This document shows positions 1 through 8,367 of a stretch of DNA of 64,000 bases, piece after piece. The stretch is taken from contig NZ_CP085840.1 of the NCBI RefSeq assembly GCF_020715685.1, positions 1,798,001 to 1,862,000 of the forward strand. Reading direction: 5' to 3'. A program made the position numbers and the translations under genes. Source of the DNA: Dermatobacter hominis (GTDB taxonomy: Bacteria; Actinomycetota; Acidimicrobiia; Acidimicrobiales; Microtrichaceae). Positions within the stretch are counted from its first letter, which is position 1. Each line of letters starts with the position of its first letter. Below the pieces are notes generated by a model. The model had not been told where the DNA came from. It saw only the letters and a list, made by a program, of their open reading frames with translations, and did not search any database.

Positions 1-1680
1 GCCGGTGCGTCCGCCTCGGGTCTCGTCGCCGCACCGGTCGCCACCACGCCGGGCGCCTGGCCGGCGGCGAGCCGCGAGGCATCGGCCATGGCCCAGTGGG
101 CGAGCGCCGGTGCGAGCCTCCTCGGCGGCGACGGGCCGGGCCGGGCGGCACGGCTGGCCGCGATCGCCGCGCCGTACGTTCTGTGGCCACGGGGACGGCG
201 GTCGCTCCGCCGGTCGCGCCGCCTGTACGAGGCCGCCGCCGCCCTCGCTGTCTTCGGGATCTCGGGTCGGACGATCGTGGGCATCCTGCGCTCCACCGCG
301 GCCGCCGTCGACCAGCGGTCGGAGCAGGTCGTCGCCGAGCGGGCCGAGGTGGCCACGCTCGAGGAGCAGGCCCGCGTGCGGGAGGTCGTCATCGCCGAGA
401 CCGCGGCCCGGCTGCGGTCGGTGCGGAGGGACCTCACGACCGACCGGCCCGCGGCCGAGGCGCGGGCTCGGGCGGAGGAGCGACGGCTCCGCAGCTGGCT
501 GACGGAGGAGGGTTCGGGCGATCCGGCGCTGGCGACCGCCACGGCGGGGCCCGCCACGGACGCGGCGGACGCGGCGCGGCGGATCGCCCGCTTCGGCACC
601 ATCGCCGAGTCGGTCCTGCGGTCCGGCGCGGCAGCGCAGCTCGTGGTCGAGGCCGCGACCGCTCGCCGCCCGATGTCGGCCCGCCTGCTGGCGGCGGCCG
701 GCGTCGGCCACGCCGCCTGGTCGTGCTGGCGCCTGCTCGGCAGCCGCAGCCGCGGTCCGGTCGTCGCCGCCGACCTCGGTGTGCTCGGCCTGTGCGGGGC
801 GCTGGAGGTCGTCGAGTCCCGCCGGGGCTGGGAGCCCGGCTGGACCCGCGGCTACTCCGAGGCCCTGTTCGCCGCGACCGGCTGCGTGCCCGACGACCGA
901 CGGCTGGGCAGGGCTGCGGTGGTCGGGGTGGCCGCCGTGAGCGGGGCCGCCACGCTGGCGCTGCCCGCCGACGGGCCGCCCCGAGCGCTGGCGGCGGCCG
1001 AGCGGTCGGCCTCGGCCGCGATGAGCGCCGCGCTCGGCCACTGGTTCGCGCGGCTGGTCACCGAGCTGGGCGGGCGGATGACCACCGCGACCGAGCAGCT
1101 CGCCGCGGTCCGCTCGGCCGCCGCAGCCGAGCAGATCCGGCGCGACGCGCAGTACCTGCTGCACGACTCGGCGCTGCAGGTGCTGCTGTGGGTGCAGAAG
1201 CCAGACCTGTCCGACGAGCAGCTGCTGGCCTGGCTGGACCGCGAGGTCGACCACCTGGAACGGGCCGCTGCCGGCTCGATCGAGGCGCCGGGTCTGGCGA
1301 CGGGCCTGGACGAGCTCGTTCGCGGGTTCCGCCTGCTCGGGCTGACGGCGGTCGCCTCCCTCGACGGCGACGTCGCACCGGTCTCGACCGCGGTCGGCGC
1401 CGCCGCCCTCGACGTGTGCAACGAGGGTCTGGCCAACGTCCTGCGGCACTCGTCGGACCGGTCGCCGGTCGTCCGCCTCGCCGCTGCGGGCGACGAGCTG
1501 ACGGTCGTCGTCACGAACCGCGTCGACGAGCCGGTCCTCGACGTCGTCGCGGGCACCGGGACGCGGGCGATGACCGACCGCGCCCGGGCGGTGGGCGGCA
1601 CGCTCGAGGTCGGTCCGGTCCCTGATGGGTTCCGGGTCGTGGCCCGCTTCCCGTTGCCGGCGGGCGACCCGACCTACTGA
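1..1680 (+). CDS. Sensor histidine kinase, DegS/NarX-like (5' end outside window)
   Basis: The frame is open to the window edge, so the gene probably begins upstream; the first ATG is at 88 and residue numbers here count from it. The C-terminal third looks like a HisKA_3-type kinase: LLHDSALQ with the candidate phospho-His near residue 359, then an ATPase domain with an N box (NEGLANVLRHS, Asn near 445) and a glycine-rich stretch ending GTGTRAMTDRA. The usual DxGxG of the G1 box is not recognisable, which is odd. The N-terminal half is Ala/Arg-rich with a helical region around 75-140 and hydrophobic segments, suggesting a membrane-linked sensor of unknown input. It ends tail-to-tail with a LuxR-type response regulator (7-bp overlap of the 3' ends), its likely partner. 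Family assignment is fairly sure; the signal is unknown. Confidence 0.75.
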   Translation, partial: AGASASGLVAAPVATTPGAWPAASREASAMAQWASAGASLLGGDGPGRAARLAAIAAPYVLWPRGRRSLRRSRRLYEAAAALAVFGISGRTIVGILRSTAAAVDQRSEQVVAERAEVATLEEQARVREVVIAETAARLRSVRRDLTTDRPAAEARARAEERRLRSWLTEEGSGDPALATATAGPATDAADAARRIARFGTIAESVLRSGAAAQLVVEAATARRPMSARLLAAAGVGHAAWSCWRLLGSRSRGPVVAADLGVLGLCGALEVVESRRGWEPGWTRGYSEALFAATGCVPDDRRLGRAAVVGVAAVSGAATLALPADGPPRALAAAERSASAAMSAALGHWFARLVTELGGRMTTATEQLAAVRSAAAAEQIRRDAQYLLHDSALQVLLWVQKPDLSDEQLLAWLDREVDHLERAAAGSIEAPGLATGLDELVRGFRLLGLTAVASLDGDVAPVSTAVGAAALDVCNEGLANVLRHSSDRSPVVRLAAAGDELTVVVTNRVDEPVLDVVAGTGTRAMTDRARAVGGTLEVGPVPDGFRVVARFPLPAGDPTY

Positions 1681-2315
1681 CCCGACGGGTCGCCGTAGCC
1701 GTTGCGACGGGCCCAGTCCCGGAGGCCGGCCCGGCTCCGGTCCGACCCCTCCAGGCCGATCTTCCAGTAGAGGTCGGCGATCAGGTTGTCGACGGTCTTC
1801 GGCGACAGCCCGAGGTGGTCGGCCAGGTCGCGGCTGTGGGACCGGTCGATCAGGGCCGCCAGCAGGCGCTCGTCGCGCGGGCTGAGCGGCGTGCTGGTCG
1901 GCTCGGCCTCGGTGCCCACGAGCACCCGCTCGCCCCGGCTGACCGCGTGGACGGTGTCGAGCACGCGTTGGGTCGACACCGACTTGCTCACGAAGCCGCT
2001 GGCGCCGTGCTCGATGCACGTCGTCGCGACCCGGGCGGAGCTGTTCGCCGAGAAGACGAGCACCGGAGGGCCCCACTCGGCCACGGTCAGCACGGCGTCG
2101 AAGCCGGCCACGCCGGGCAGGTTGAGGTCGAGCACCACCGCGTCGACGAGCGAACCGGCCGAGCGCAGCGGCTTCGGCACGGACTCGACCGACGTGAAGC
2201 CGCCGATCAGCTCCAGGTCGCCGCGCTCGCGCGCGGCCCGGTCGAGCGCCTCGACGATCGTCGGGTGGTCATCGATCGTGATGAACCTCACCGTGCCGTC
2301 GCCGCCCACGTCCAC
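1674..2315 (-). CDS. NarL/LuxR-family response regulator
   Basis: Two-domain regulator of 213 residues. The receiver domain (about 9-125) has the acidic pair D15/D16, phospho-acceptor D63 in VVLDLNLPG, S89 and K111. The C-terminal GerE-type helix-turn-helix is about 143-187 (LSPRDERLLAAL then GLSPKTVDNLIADLYWKIG). It should bind DNA when phosphorylated. The GTG start at 2315 follows a purine-rich GGGAG tract. Its 3' end overlaps that of the convergent histidine kinase by 7 bp, which suggests a cognate pair despite opposite orientation. The target genes are not evident. Confidence 0.88.
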   Translation of the reverse strand: MDVGGDGTVRFITIDDHPTIVEALDRAARERGDLELIGGFTSVESVPKPLRSAGSLVDAVVLDLNLPGVAGFDAVLTVAEWGPPVLVFSANSSARVATTCIEHGASGFVSKSVSTQRVLDTVHAVSRGERVLVGTEAEPTSTPLSPRDERLLAALIDRSHSRDLADHLGLSPKTVDNLIADLYWKIGLEGSDRSRAGLRDWARRNGYGDPSGQ

Positions 2316-2430
2316 CTCCCCGCCCGCCGGTCCCGATGCGGGACCTCACCAGGCTAGGGGCGCGGACCGCCGGTCGCGGCGTGAGGTTTCTCACCTCGCG
2401 CCGGGGAATCGCCCCTCAGCGGGCCACCGG

Positions 2431-3333
2431 TCAGTGGGGGTGGCCGTGGTCGTCGGCCGGGACCTCGCAGTCCTCGCACTCCGGTTGCAAGGTCGCGTGG
2501 CCGATGCCGAACCGGTCCTCGAGGGTCGTGGCCGCTGCGGTCGCCACGCCCTGTGCCTCGTGAAGGCTCACGCCGTGGTCGAAGCGGAGGTGCGCCGTGA
2601 GCGCCGGGGTCTCGGAGTCGAGCGACCACACGTGCACGTGGTGCACCCCGACCACGCCGGGCAGGCCCGACAGCGTGCTCGTCACGTCGTCGAGGTCGAT
2701 GCCCTTCGGCACCGCCTCGAGCAGCACGGTCACCGAGTCGCGCAGGACGCCGAGCACCGCGACGATCACGAGGAGCGAGATGAGGATCGACGCGAGCGGG
2801 TCCGCCCACTCGGCGCCGAACACGCCGACGCCGATCGCCGCGACGACCACGCCGAGCGATCCCAACGCGTCGCCCGCGAGGTGCCAGAAGGCGGCGCGGA
2901 TGTTGAGCGAGCGGCCGCTGCGCGACAGGAGCCAGGCGCTGGCGCCGTTGACCGCGATGCCCACGACGCCCACCACGAACAAGGGGGTCGCCTCGATCTC
3001 GGGCGGGTCGCCGAACCGGCCGATCGCCTCGACCACCACCCACGCCGTGATCGCGAGCAGCACCGCCCCGTTCAGCAGCGCGGCGAGCACCTCGGCACGG
3101 GCGTAGCCGTAGGTCCGTCGCGGCGTCGGCGGCCGGGCGAGGAGCACCTGCCCGATCAACGCGATGACGAGCGCGACCACGTCCGACGCGTTGTGGAGCG
3201 AATCGGCGAGCAGCGCCAACGACCCGATGACGAGACCGACGACGACCTGCGCCGCGAGCAGGATGCCGTTCGCGACGATCGCGATGGTCAGGGCCGTGCG
3301 CGTCGAGGGACCGTGGTCGTGGCCGGCGCTCAC
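2431..3333 (-). CDS. Cation diffusion facilitator (CzcD-like Zn/Cd/Co exporter)
   Basis: Six-helix CDF antiporter of 300 residues that exports divalent metals across the cytoplasmic membrane using the proton gradient. The transport site is visible as two HxxxD motifs, H47/D51 in DSLHNASD (TM2) and H151/D155 in HLAGDALGS (TM5); this pattern goes with Zn/Cd selectivity in the family. The cytoplasmic C-terminal domain contains HHVHVWSLD and ends in a metal-binding-looking tail rich in His, Cys and Asp (ECEDCEVPADDHGH). The N-terminus also carries HDH. It is a single gene; no ArsR/MerR-type regulator lies next to it. Confidence 0.93.
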   Translation of the reverse strand: MSAGHDHGPSTRTALTIAIVANGILLAAQVVVGLVIGSLALLADSLHNASDVVALVIALIGQVLLARPPTPRRTYGYARAEVLAALLNGAVLLAITAWVVVEAIGRFGDPPEIEATPLFVVGVVGIAVNGASAWLLSRSGRSLNIRAAFWHLAGDALGSLGVVVAAIGVGVFGAEWADPLASILISLLVIVAVLGVLRDSVTVLLEAVPKGIDLDDVTSTLSGLPGVVGVHHVHVWSLDSETPALTAHLRFDHGVSLHEAQGVATAAATTLEDRFGIGHATLQPECEDCEVPADDHGHPH

Positions 3334-3587
3334 CGCGCCGTCCCCGGAACGAGGCAGTGCTCGCGCGACCCGACGTCCGTCCTCGACACCACCACCGGAC
3401 GGTACCGCCGCGCGCGCGACGACGGGCGCCCGTCGCCGGGAACGGGAACCAGCCCCACCGCGGCGCCGTCGTGATCCCCTCGCCGTCGGCGTGCGCTCCC
3501 CGCCACCGGCCGACGCTCGCCCTTCGCCGAAGGGTGCGGCCCTAAGGTCGCCGGCCAGGTCACCGGTCCCGGACCAGGAGGATGCGA

Positions 3588-3923
3588 GTGGACGTGGTGC
3601 GGTCGCTGGCGCTGTTCGTCCTCGCCGCCGTCGCGGAGATCGGTGGCGCGTGGCTGATCTGGCAGGGCGTGCGCGAGCACCGGGGCGTGGCGTGGATCGG
3701 TGCGGGCATCGCCGCGCTCGCTGCGTACGGGTTCGTCGCGACGCTGCAGGACGACGCCCACTTCGGCCGGATCCTGGCGGCCTACGGCGGGATCTTCGTC
3801 GCCGGCTCGCTGGCGTGGGGCATCGTGGTCGACGGGTTCGAGCCCGACCGGTACGACTACCTCGGCTCGGCCATCTGCCTCCTCGGCGTGGCCGTCATCA
3901 TGTTCGCCCCCCGCACCGCCTGA
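3588..3923 (+). CDS. YnfA/UPF0060 family membrane protein (SMR-like)
   Basis: Small four-helix membrane protein of 111 residues matching UPF0060/YnfA, a family related to small multidrug resistance transporters. Signature stretches are [14 protein letters not shown] near the start, [21 protein letters not shown] and a last helix with [14 protein letters not shown] chose GTG 3588 because an AGGAGG tract at 3576-3581 sits 6 nt upstream; the ATG at 3582 would leave no spacer. The substrate is unknown. It is monocistronic, in the gap between the CDF exporter and a convergent esterase gene. Confidence 0.88.
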   Translation: MDVVRSLALFVLAAVAEIGGAWLIWQGVREHRGVAWIGAGIAALAAYGFVATLQDDAHFGRILAAYGGIFVAGSLAWGIVVDGFEPDRYDYLGSAICLLGVAVIMFAPRTA

Positions 3924-4016
3924 GCCGCGCACGGGCCTCGACCGTACGGGCCCTCCACCCGTACGGCCTCGGCGCCTCGTCCGCCGCCCGGCCGCCCTGC
4001 GGGCGCTGTCGGCTCC

Positions 4017-5063
4017 TCACCGTCGATCGTGCTCGAAGCAGGCGGCCAGGAACTCCATCAGCGGCGGCGTGACCACCGTGTCGCCCGGTGCACCGATGTC
4101 GACCGAGACCTCGGCGTGGTCGAGCGTCGCCGCGTCGACGACCGTCACGGGCACCCCGGCGGATCGGAGCGCCTCGGCGAAGCCGGCATGGAGGTCGAGC
4201 CGCATGTCAGGGCCTCGAGCCGCGATGAAGAAGCCGGGGATGCCCCGACCGGCGCTGACGTGGCGCACCGGTGACGCCTCGGCCCACGTCGCAGGGTCGT
4301 CGCCGAAGGCGTCGAGGTAGACGTCGTGGACGAAGGGCTCGGGGTGGGTGGCGCCGGCGGTGATGTCGTAGCCCTCCCCGTCGATCGAACCGGCGCACCG
4401 CAGCGCATCGAGCCCGAGGTCGTGGGCGCCGAGGAAGCGGGGGTCCGTGGCGACGGCGGCGACGATGCCTCCGCCGGCGCTGTGTCCGAGCACCGCGACC
4501 CGAGCCCTGTCGGTGCCGAGCTCCCGGGCGTGGTCGATCAGCCAGCCGATCGCTGCGGCGACGTCCGCGTCATGCACCGGGAACTGCGGTGCGGGCGGGA
4601 GGGTCGCGGGGTCGGTGAGCCGGTAGTTGACGCTGGCGAACACGAACCCTGCTCCGGTGAACAGGCGGACCTTGTCGTCGATGTGGTCGGACTTGTCGCC
4701 TCCCGTCCAGCCCCCGCCGTGCACCCAGACGACGAGCGGCCGGTCCGAGCACACGCCGTCGACCGCGGCCGGTCGGTGGACGTCGAGGCTGGTCAGCTCG
4801 GCGGGAACACCGGGGAGCTCGGCGTAGCGCTCGGTCGCGGCCCCGCCGCACGGGACCATCGATGCTGCGGTGTCGGACGCGTCGCGACCGCCGCAGGCGG
4901 CGAGCGGCACGAGCAGCGCCAGCACGGCGAGGAGGCGTCGCGTCCTGCCCGGACCGCTGCGCTTCCGGCGTCGCCCCACGCAGGAACGATCGCCGATGCC
5001 GACCCGCGGGGCAAGGATCCACGACCCCGACGTAGGCAGACGTCTACGTTCGGGGATGGGCAC
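4017..5063 (-). CDS. Alpha/beta hydrolase, esterase/lipase-like lipoprotein
   Basis: Probable exported carboxylesterase of the BD-FAE/HSL type. Visible motifs are the oxyanion-hole HGGGW, a VNYRLTD segment, the nucleophile elbow GHSAGG, and a C-terminal LDHAEVS carrying the likely catalytic His. The N-terminal region has a basic stretch followed by LLAVLALLVPLAAC, a lipobox, so the mature protein should be anchored to the outer face of the membrane. The GTG at 5063 has a GGAGG 11 nt upstream. A GTG at 4979 would start directly at the basic signal-peptide region (VGRRRKR) and is a reasonable alternative. The natural substrate cannot be told. Confidence 0.8.
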   Translation of the reverse strand: MPIPERRRLPTSGSWILAPRVGIGDRSCVGRRRKRSGPGRTRRLLAVLALLVPLAACGGRDASDTAASMVPCGGAATERYAELPGVPAELTSLDVHRPAAVDGVCSDRPLVVWVHGGGWTGGDKSDHIDDKVRLFTGAGFVFASVNYRLTDPATLPPAPQFPVHDADVAAAIGWLIDHARELGTDRARVAVLGHSAGGGIVAAVATDPRFLGAHDLGLDALRCAGSIDGEGYDITAGATHPEPFVHDVYLDAFGDDPATWAEASPVRHVSAGRGIPGFFIAARGPDMRLDLHAGFAEALRSAGVPVTVVDAATLDHAEVSVDIGAPGDTVVTPPLMEFLAACFEHDRR

Positions 5064-5122
5064 CAGCCCGACCGCCTCCGGGCGCCCGCTCAGGGGCGGA
5101 CAGTGGGTCGGAAGGGGACCTC

Positions 5123-5524
5123 ATGGAAACGCAACGCAGCAGCTGGGCGGTGGGCTACGAAGCCTTCGCCGGCATCATCCTGATCGTCATCGGCGTGTTC
5201 CACGTCGTCGCCGGGCTGGTGGCCCTCTTCGAGGACGAGTTCTTCGTCGTCGGCCAGGAGTGGGTCTTCCAGTTCGACGTCACGACGTGGGGCTGGATCC
5301 ACCTGATCGCCGGCATCGTCGTGTTCTTCTCGGGCATCGGCATCTTCTACGGGAACGTCGCCGCCCGGACGATCGGCGTCATCGTGGCCGCGATCTCGGC
5401 GATCGCGAACTTCCTGTGGCTGCCGTACTACCCGATCTGGTCGATCGTGATCATCGCCCTCGACGTGGCCGTCATCTGGGCGCTCACCATCCACGGTCGC
5501 GACATCGTCGAGGACCGGGTCTGA
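5123..5524 (+). CDS. DUF7144-type four-helix membrane protein
   Basis: A 133-residue integral membrane protein with four strongly hydrophobic segments (about 14-36, 55-80, 84-104 and 108-125) and aromatic-rich loops such as WVFQFDVTTWGWIH and LWLPYYPIW. This pattern matches the actinobacterial DUF7144 family, whose function is unknown. The ATG at 5123 follows GAAGGGGACCTC. It stands alone and converges on a TetR gene. Confidence 0.75.
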   Translation: METQRSSWAVGYEAFAGIILIVIGVFHVVAGLVALFEDEFFVVGQEWVFQFDVTTWGWIHLIAGIVVFFSGIGIFYGNVAARTIGVIVAAISAIANFLWLPYYPIWSIVIIALDVAVIWALTIHGRDIVEDRV

Positions 5525-5548
5525 CCGACCTCGCCCCCGACCCGTCGA

Positions 5549-6187
5549 TCAGCTCCTGGTCGGCGGGTCGGGCGGCGACGGCAGCGGCGTCGCCGCCAGG
5601 CGACGGTGGCTGCGGACCAGCTCCTCGCGCAGCGCTCCGAGCGGGACGTCGTCCAGCTCCGCGGCGCGGATGAGGTAGGTCTCGAACAAGCGCCAGCCGA
5701 TGGCCGACGCCATGAACTGGGCGGACCGCAGGCGCGCTGCGTCCGCGTCCTGGCCGTACACGTCCTCGATCACGGACGTCATCTCGCGGACGGGCCGCGC
5801 ACCGATCTCGATCGCCGCGTCGGGATCGACGATCACGAGGTGCGCCAGCACCCGGGTCCAGCGCCCCATGACGGTGTCGGGCTCGAAGCCCCGGGGCCCG
5901 GTCGGCGTCTCGTGGATCTCCGCCACCAGCTGCTCGGTCAGGTCGGCGAACACCGCCCGGATGAGGTCGTCGCGGGTGCCGATGTAGCGGTTGATGAGCC
6001 CGAGGTTCACCTGCGCCCGCTCGGCGATGTCGCGGAGCGCGACCTCGCCGACGCCCTCCTCGGCGAACAGCACGGCGGCCGCGTGGAGCACCGCGCGGCG
6101 GACCTCATCGGGTCCGCTGGGCATCCCCGCCGCTCGCCGCGGTCCGGGTCGCCGGGGCGTGGGGTCGGTCACCGGGCCACTCGACAT
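5549..6187 (-). CDS. TetR/AcrR-family transcriptional regulator
   Basis: A 212-residue repressor-type protein. The N-terminal HTH is clear (AVLHAAAVLFAEEGVGEVALRDIAERAQVNLG in pieces, then INRYIGTRDDLIRAVF). The rest is a helical ligand-binding domain of unknown specificity. The ATG at 6187 is chosen; an in-frame ATG at 6124 (MPSGPDEVRRA) would remove a Pro/Arg-rich leader and is equally possible. Its upstream gap carries three strong inverted repeats that may include its operator. Confidence 0.82.
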   Translation of the reverse strand: MSSGPVTDPTPRRPGPRRAAGMPSGPDEVRRAVLHAAAVLFAEEGVGEVALRDIAERAQVNLGLINRYIGTRDDLIRAVFADLTEQLVAEIHETPTGPRGFEPDTVMGRWTRVLAHLVIVDPDAAIEIGARPVREMTSVIEDVYGQDADAARLRSAQFMASAIGWRLFETYLIRAAELDDVPLGALREELVRSHRRLAATPLPSPPDPPTRS

Positions 6188-6263
6188 CGGACGTGGATCA
6201 TTGCACCGCACCGCCCTGGCCGTTCCGCAGGCGGACGATCGCTCCGTCGACAGGCGGTCGCAG

Positions 6264-6296
6264 CGCTCCCGGTCCGCTCGGAGCGGACCGGGAGCG
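6264..6296. repeat. 33-bp perfect inverted repeat (16-bp arms)
   Basis: Left arm CGCTCCCGGTCCGCTC at 6264-6279 and right arm GAGCGGACCGGGAGCG at 6281-6296 are exact reverse complements around a single G. It is too long to be a chance hairpin. It could be a palindromic protein-binding site, a terminator without a T-tract, or one stem of a structured RNA. Confidence 0.8.
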
Positions 6297-6308
6297 GCGA
6301 CCTCTCCT

Positions 6309-6321
6309 GGGATCGGATCCC
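6309..6321. repeat. 13-bp palindrome GGGATC-G-GATCCC
   Basis: A perfect palindrome with 6-bp arms and one central base, 12 bp after the larger 33-bp inverted repeat. It may be an operator half of the neighbouring TetR system or part of the same folded element. Confidence 0.6.
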
Positions 6322-6342
6322 GAAAGGGCCTGTTCGTTCGTG

Positions 6343-6379
6343 CCGACCGTGCCGACGTGGCTGACGCCGGCACGGTCGG
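6343..6379. repeat. 12-bp-arm inverted repeat, 13-nt loop
   Basis: CCGACCGTGCCG at 6343-6354 is the exact reverse complement of CGGCACGGTCGG at 6368-6379. It forms a plausible stem-loop in either transcript. With the two upstream repeats it makes an ordered run of hairpins across about 115 bp. Confidence 0.7.
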
Positions 6380-6551
6380 TCGCAGCCGGGATCGGCCGCC
6401 ATGGGACCGGCTTCCTCTCCCGTCCGACGCAATGTAGTCGCACGTCGACAACCTCGATCCGCACCGACGGCAGTCCCCGTCCCGACCCGTGGGACCTCGG
6501 CACGGCGGCTCGCCGCCCGGGCAGATCGCCCCATGAGGTAGACCGCCCGAC

Positions 6552-7151
6552 GTGCGGTGGCGGTTCTCCGGAGACATCAGCGGCGTCGGCACGACGAGCG
6601 GGCACCGGTTCGTGCTCGGCCGCTGGACCTCGTCGCCGTTCGGACCGTTCGCGGACGTGATGGCCGAGGACCCCGACGGGGTCCGCACGCTGCTCGCACC
6701 GGACGACGCCGTGGCCACGTTCGTGTCCGAGACCTACCGGTTCGACCGGGTGGAGGTGGTCGAGATCGACGCGGCGAGGGACGGGTCCGCGATCTCGTGC
6801 TCGGCCGGGCCGCTCGAGCTCCGCCTCGACGTGGGCGATCGCACCGCGCTCGGCCACCTGCTGCGGCTGGTCCCCGACCGCCTGGCCACGTCGCCGGCGT
6901 GGTGCGCGGCGATCGATCCTGCGGCGAGGTCTTTGCTGCGCGGCGTTCGCACGAGGGGCAGCGCCGGCGGGGGCCGACGAGAGTGGTACGGCGCGACGGA
7001 TCAGCGGCGCCTGACCGCGGTCCGAGCCGCGTGGGGCGGGACGGACCTCGGCACGCTGGCCGACGTGTGGCCCCCGGTGCGGTTCGGCTTCAGCTCCACG
7101 CCACGTCGCCCCACGGTGGTGGACGTGACCACCACCGTGGAGCTGCCGTGA
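6552..7151 (+). CDS. Hypothetical protein, 199 aa
   Basis: I do not recognise a family. The protein is soluble-looking, without signal peptide or membrane segments. Its composition and codon use are those of a real gene: Val/Asp-rich beta-like N-terminal half (GHRFVLGRWTSSPFGPFADVMAEDPDGVR) and a C-terminal half containing RREWYGATDQRRLTAVRAAW and FGFSSTPRRPTVVDV. The last part reads like a conserved actinobacterial hypothetical. The start is GTG 6552. It converges on dps. Confidence 0.6.
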   Translation: MRWRFSGDISGVGTTSGHRFVLGRWTSSPFGPFADVMAEDPDGVRTLLAPDDAVATFVSETYRFDRVEVVEIDAARDGSAISCSAGPLELRLDVGDRTALGHLLRLVPDRLATSPAWCAAIDPAARSLLRGVRTRGSAGGGRREWYGATDQRRLTAVRAAWGGTDLGTLADVWPPVRFGFSSTPRRPTVVDVTTTVELP

Positions 7152-7170
7152 CCGTGGGCGCCGGCGGCTG

Positions 7171-7722
7171 TCAGCGGCCGAGGTGCGAGCGGACGAACCA
7201 GCCGAACAGCTCGAGCTCACCGGCCTGACCCGTCACGAGGTCCTCGCTCACCGGGTCGAGGTCCTCGAGCTCGTCGATCGCCGTGCGGTGGTCGCCGATG
7301 ACGCCCTGGTACACGCGGTCGAGCTCTTGGAGGTGCTCGTCGGTGGTGGCACGACCGATCGAGTAGTCGTCCCACGTCCGTCCCTCGACGATCGCGCCGG
7401 GCGTGCCGAGCGGTGTCCCGCCGCACGTGGCGATCCGCTCCGCGAGTGCGTCGCTCATCGCACGCACGGCGAGCACCTGGGGATCCAGCATCTCGTGGAT
7501 CGCGATGAAGTTCGGTCCGGTGACGTTCCAGTGCACGTGCTTGAGCGTCAGCTGCAGGTCGAGCAGCGCCACCAACCGGTTCTGGAGGATCGCCACGGTC
7601 TGGTTCGAGGCGTCGTCCGACAGCTCCGGGACCGACGAGCCGGGTCGCTTCGACTTGGTGGTCGGACGGGCCGCCCTGCGGGTGCGGGACGACGTGGTGG
7701 TGCGCTTCTTCGTGGTGGGCAT
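7171..7722 (-). CDS. dps: Dps ferritin-like DNA-protection protein
   Basis: A 183-residue Dps: a dodecameric miniferritin that oxidises Fe(II) with peroxide, stores iron and coats DNA in stress. The ferroxidase motif is intact: K61-H62-V63-H64-W65 then G-P-x-F, H76-E77 and D80 (KHVHWNVTGPNFIAIHEMLD). The first 28 residues form a Lys/Arg/Ser/Thr-rich tail (MPTTKKRTTTSSRTRRAARP), as in Dps proteins that bind DNA through their N-terminus. It is divergent from an hsp20-hspR pair, so the locus reads as a stress-protection module. Confidence 0.95.
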   Translation of the reverse strand: MPTTKKRTTTSSRTRRAARPTTKSKRPGSSVPELSDDASNQTVAILQNRLVALLDLQLTLKHVHWNVTGPNFIAIHEMLDPQVLAVRAMSDALAERIATCGGTPLGTPGAIVEGRTWDDYSIGRATTDEHLQELDRVYQGVIGDHRTAIDELEDLDPVSEDLVTGQAGELELFGWFVRSHLGR

Positions 7723-7835
7723 GGATCAGTGCTCCTGGGACCTGGGGTGAACCTCGGACATCGGGCTCCTACCCGGCCATCGACGCTTCGACCCGAGATC
7801 GTCGTCTCCCGTCTTCCTGTCATGCGACCAAAGGG

Positions 7836-7864
7836 TTGTCGATGGCGATCGAGAGGTTTATCAT
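7836..7864 (+). promoter_or_regulatory. Sigma-70-like promoter of hsp20
   Basis: TTGTCG at 7836-7841 and TATCAT at 7859-7864 are separated by exactly 17 bp, in an AT-richer patch 41 bp before the hsp20 ATG. I see no HAIR-type repeat (CTTGAGT-N7-ACTCAAG), so the HspR site may be degenerate. Confidence 0.55.
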
Positions 7865-7904
7865 CTAACACCGACAGCTTTCCTCTCGAACTGGAGGTGT
7901 GAAG

Positions 7905-8354
7905 ATGCTGATGCGAACCGATCCGTTCCGGCAGTGGGACCGCCTTCCGGACCAGTCGGGGGCGCCCATGGGCGCCGCCATGGACGCGTACCGCCTCGGC
8001 GACGTCGTGACCGTGCAGTTCGACCTGCCCGGCGTGGACCCCGACTCGCTCGACCTGCAGATCGAGCGCGGCGAGCTCCGCCTCAACGCCCGCAGGCGCT
8101 TCGCCGCTCCCGAGGGCGCGCGCTACCTCATCCGGGAGCGGATGGACTCGACGGTCACCCGCCGGCTCATGCTGGGCGACGTCCTCGACGTCGACCACGT
8201 CGACGCCGAGTACCACGACGGCGTGCTCACGCTGCGGATCCCGCTGAGCGAATCGGCCAAGCCGCGCCGGATCGACGTCCGCCACCCCGGCCAGGGCGAC
8301 GCCCGCGCCATCGCCGTCGAGTCCGGCCAGGTCCACGAGACCGCCGGCGGCTGA
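7905..8354 (+). CDS. Hsp20/alpha-crystallin small heat-shock protein
   Basis: A 149-residue small heat-shock protein, an ATP-independent holdase. The alpha-crystallin domain spans roughly residues 20-125: VVTVQFDLPGVDPDSLDLQIERGELRL in consecutive strands, then the DGVLTLRIPLSE strand typical of the family. ATG 7905 is preferred because GGAGG at 7893-7897 lies 7 nt upstream, while a GTG at 7899 would be too close. It is followed 13 bp later by an HspR-like gene, giving a likely autoregulated operon. Confidence 0.92.
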   Translation: MLMRTDPFRQWDRLPDQSGAPMGAAMDAYRLGDVVTVQFDLPGVDPDSLDLQIERGELRLNARRRFAAPEGARYLIRERMDSTVTRRLMLGDVLDVDHVDAEYHDGVLTLRIPLSESAKPRRIDVRHPGQGDARAIAVESGQVHETAGG

Positions 8355-8367
8355 CCGCCACGATCGG

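Larger units (their letters stand above)
6188..6551. other. Gene-free gap rich in inverted repeats
   Basis: Between divergently placed genes (TetR on minus, a hypothetical gene on plus) this 364-bp stretch shows no convincing coding sequence. It contains three separate inverted repeats (annotated individually at 6264, 6309 and 6343), an unusual density for this compact genome. Confidence 0.6.

Noticed and set aside
7723..7904. HAIR-type HspR operator before hsp20
   Set aside because: No CTTGAGT-N7-ACTCAAG or close variant could be found in the dps-hsp20 gap.
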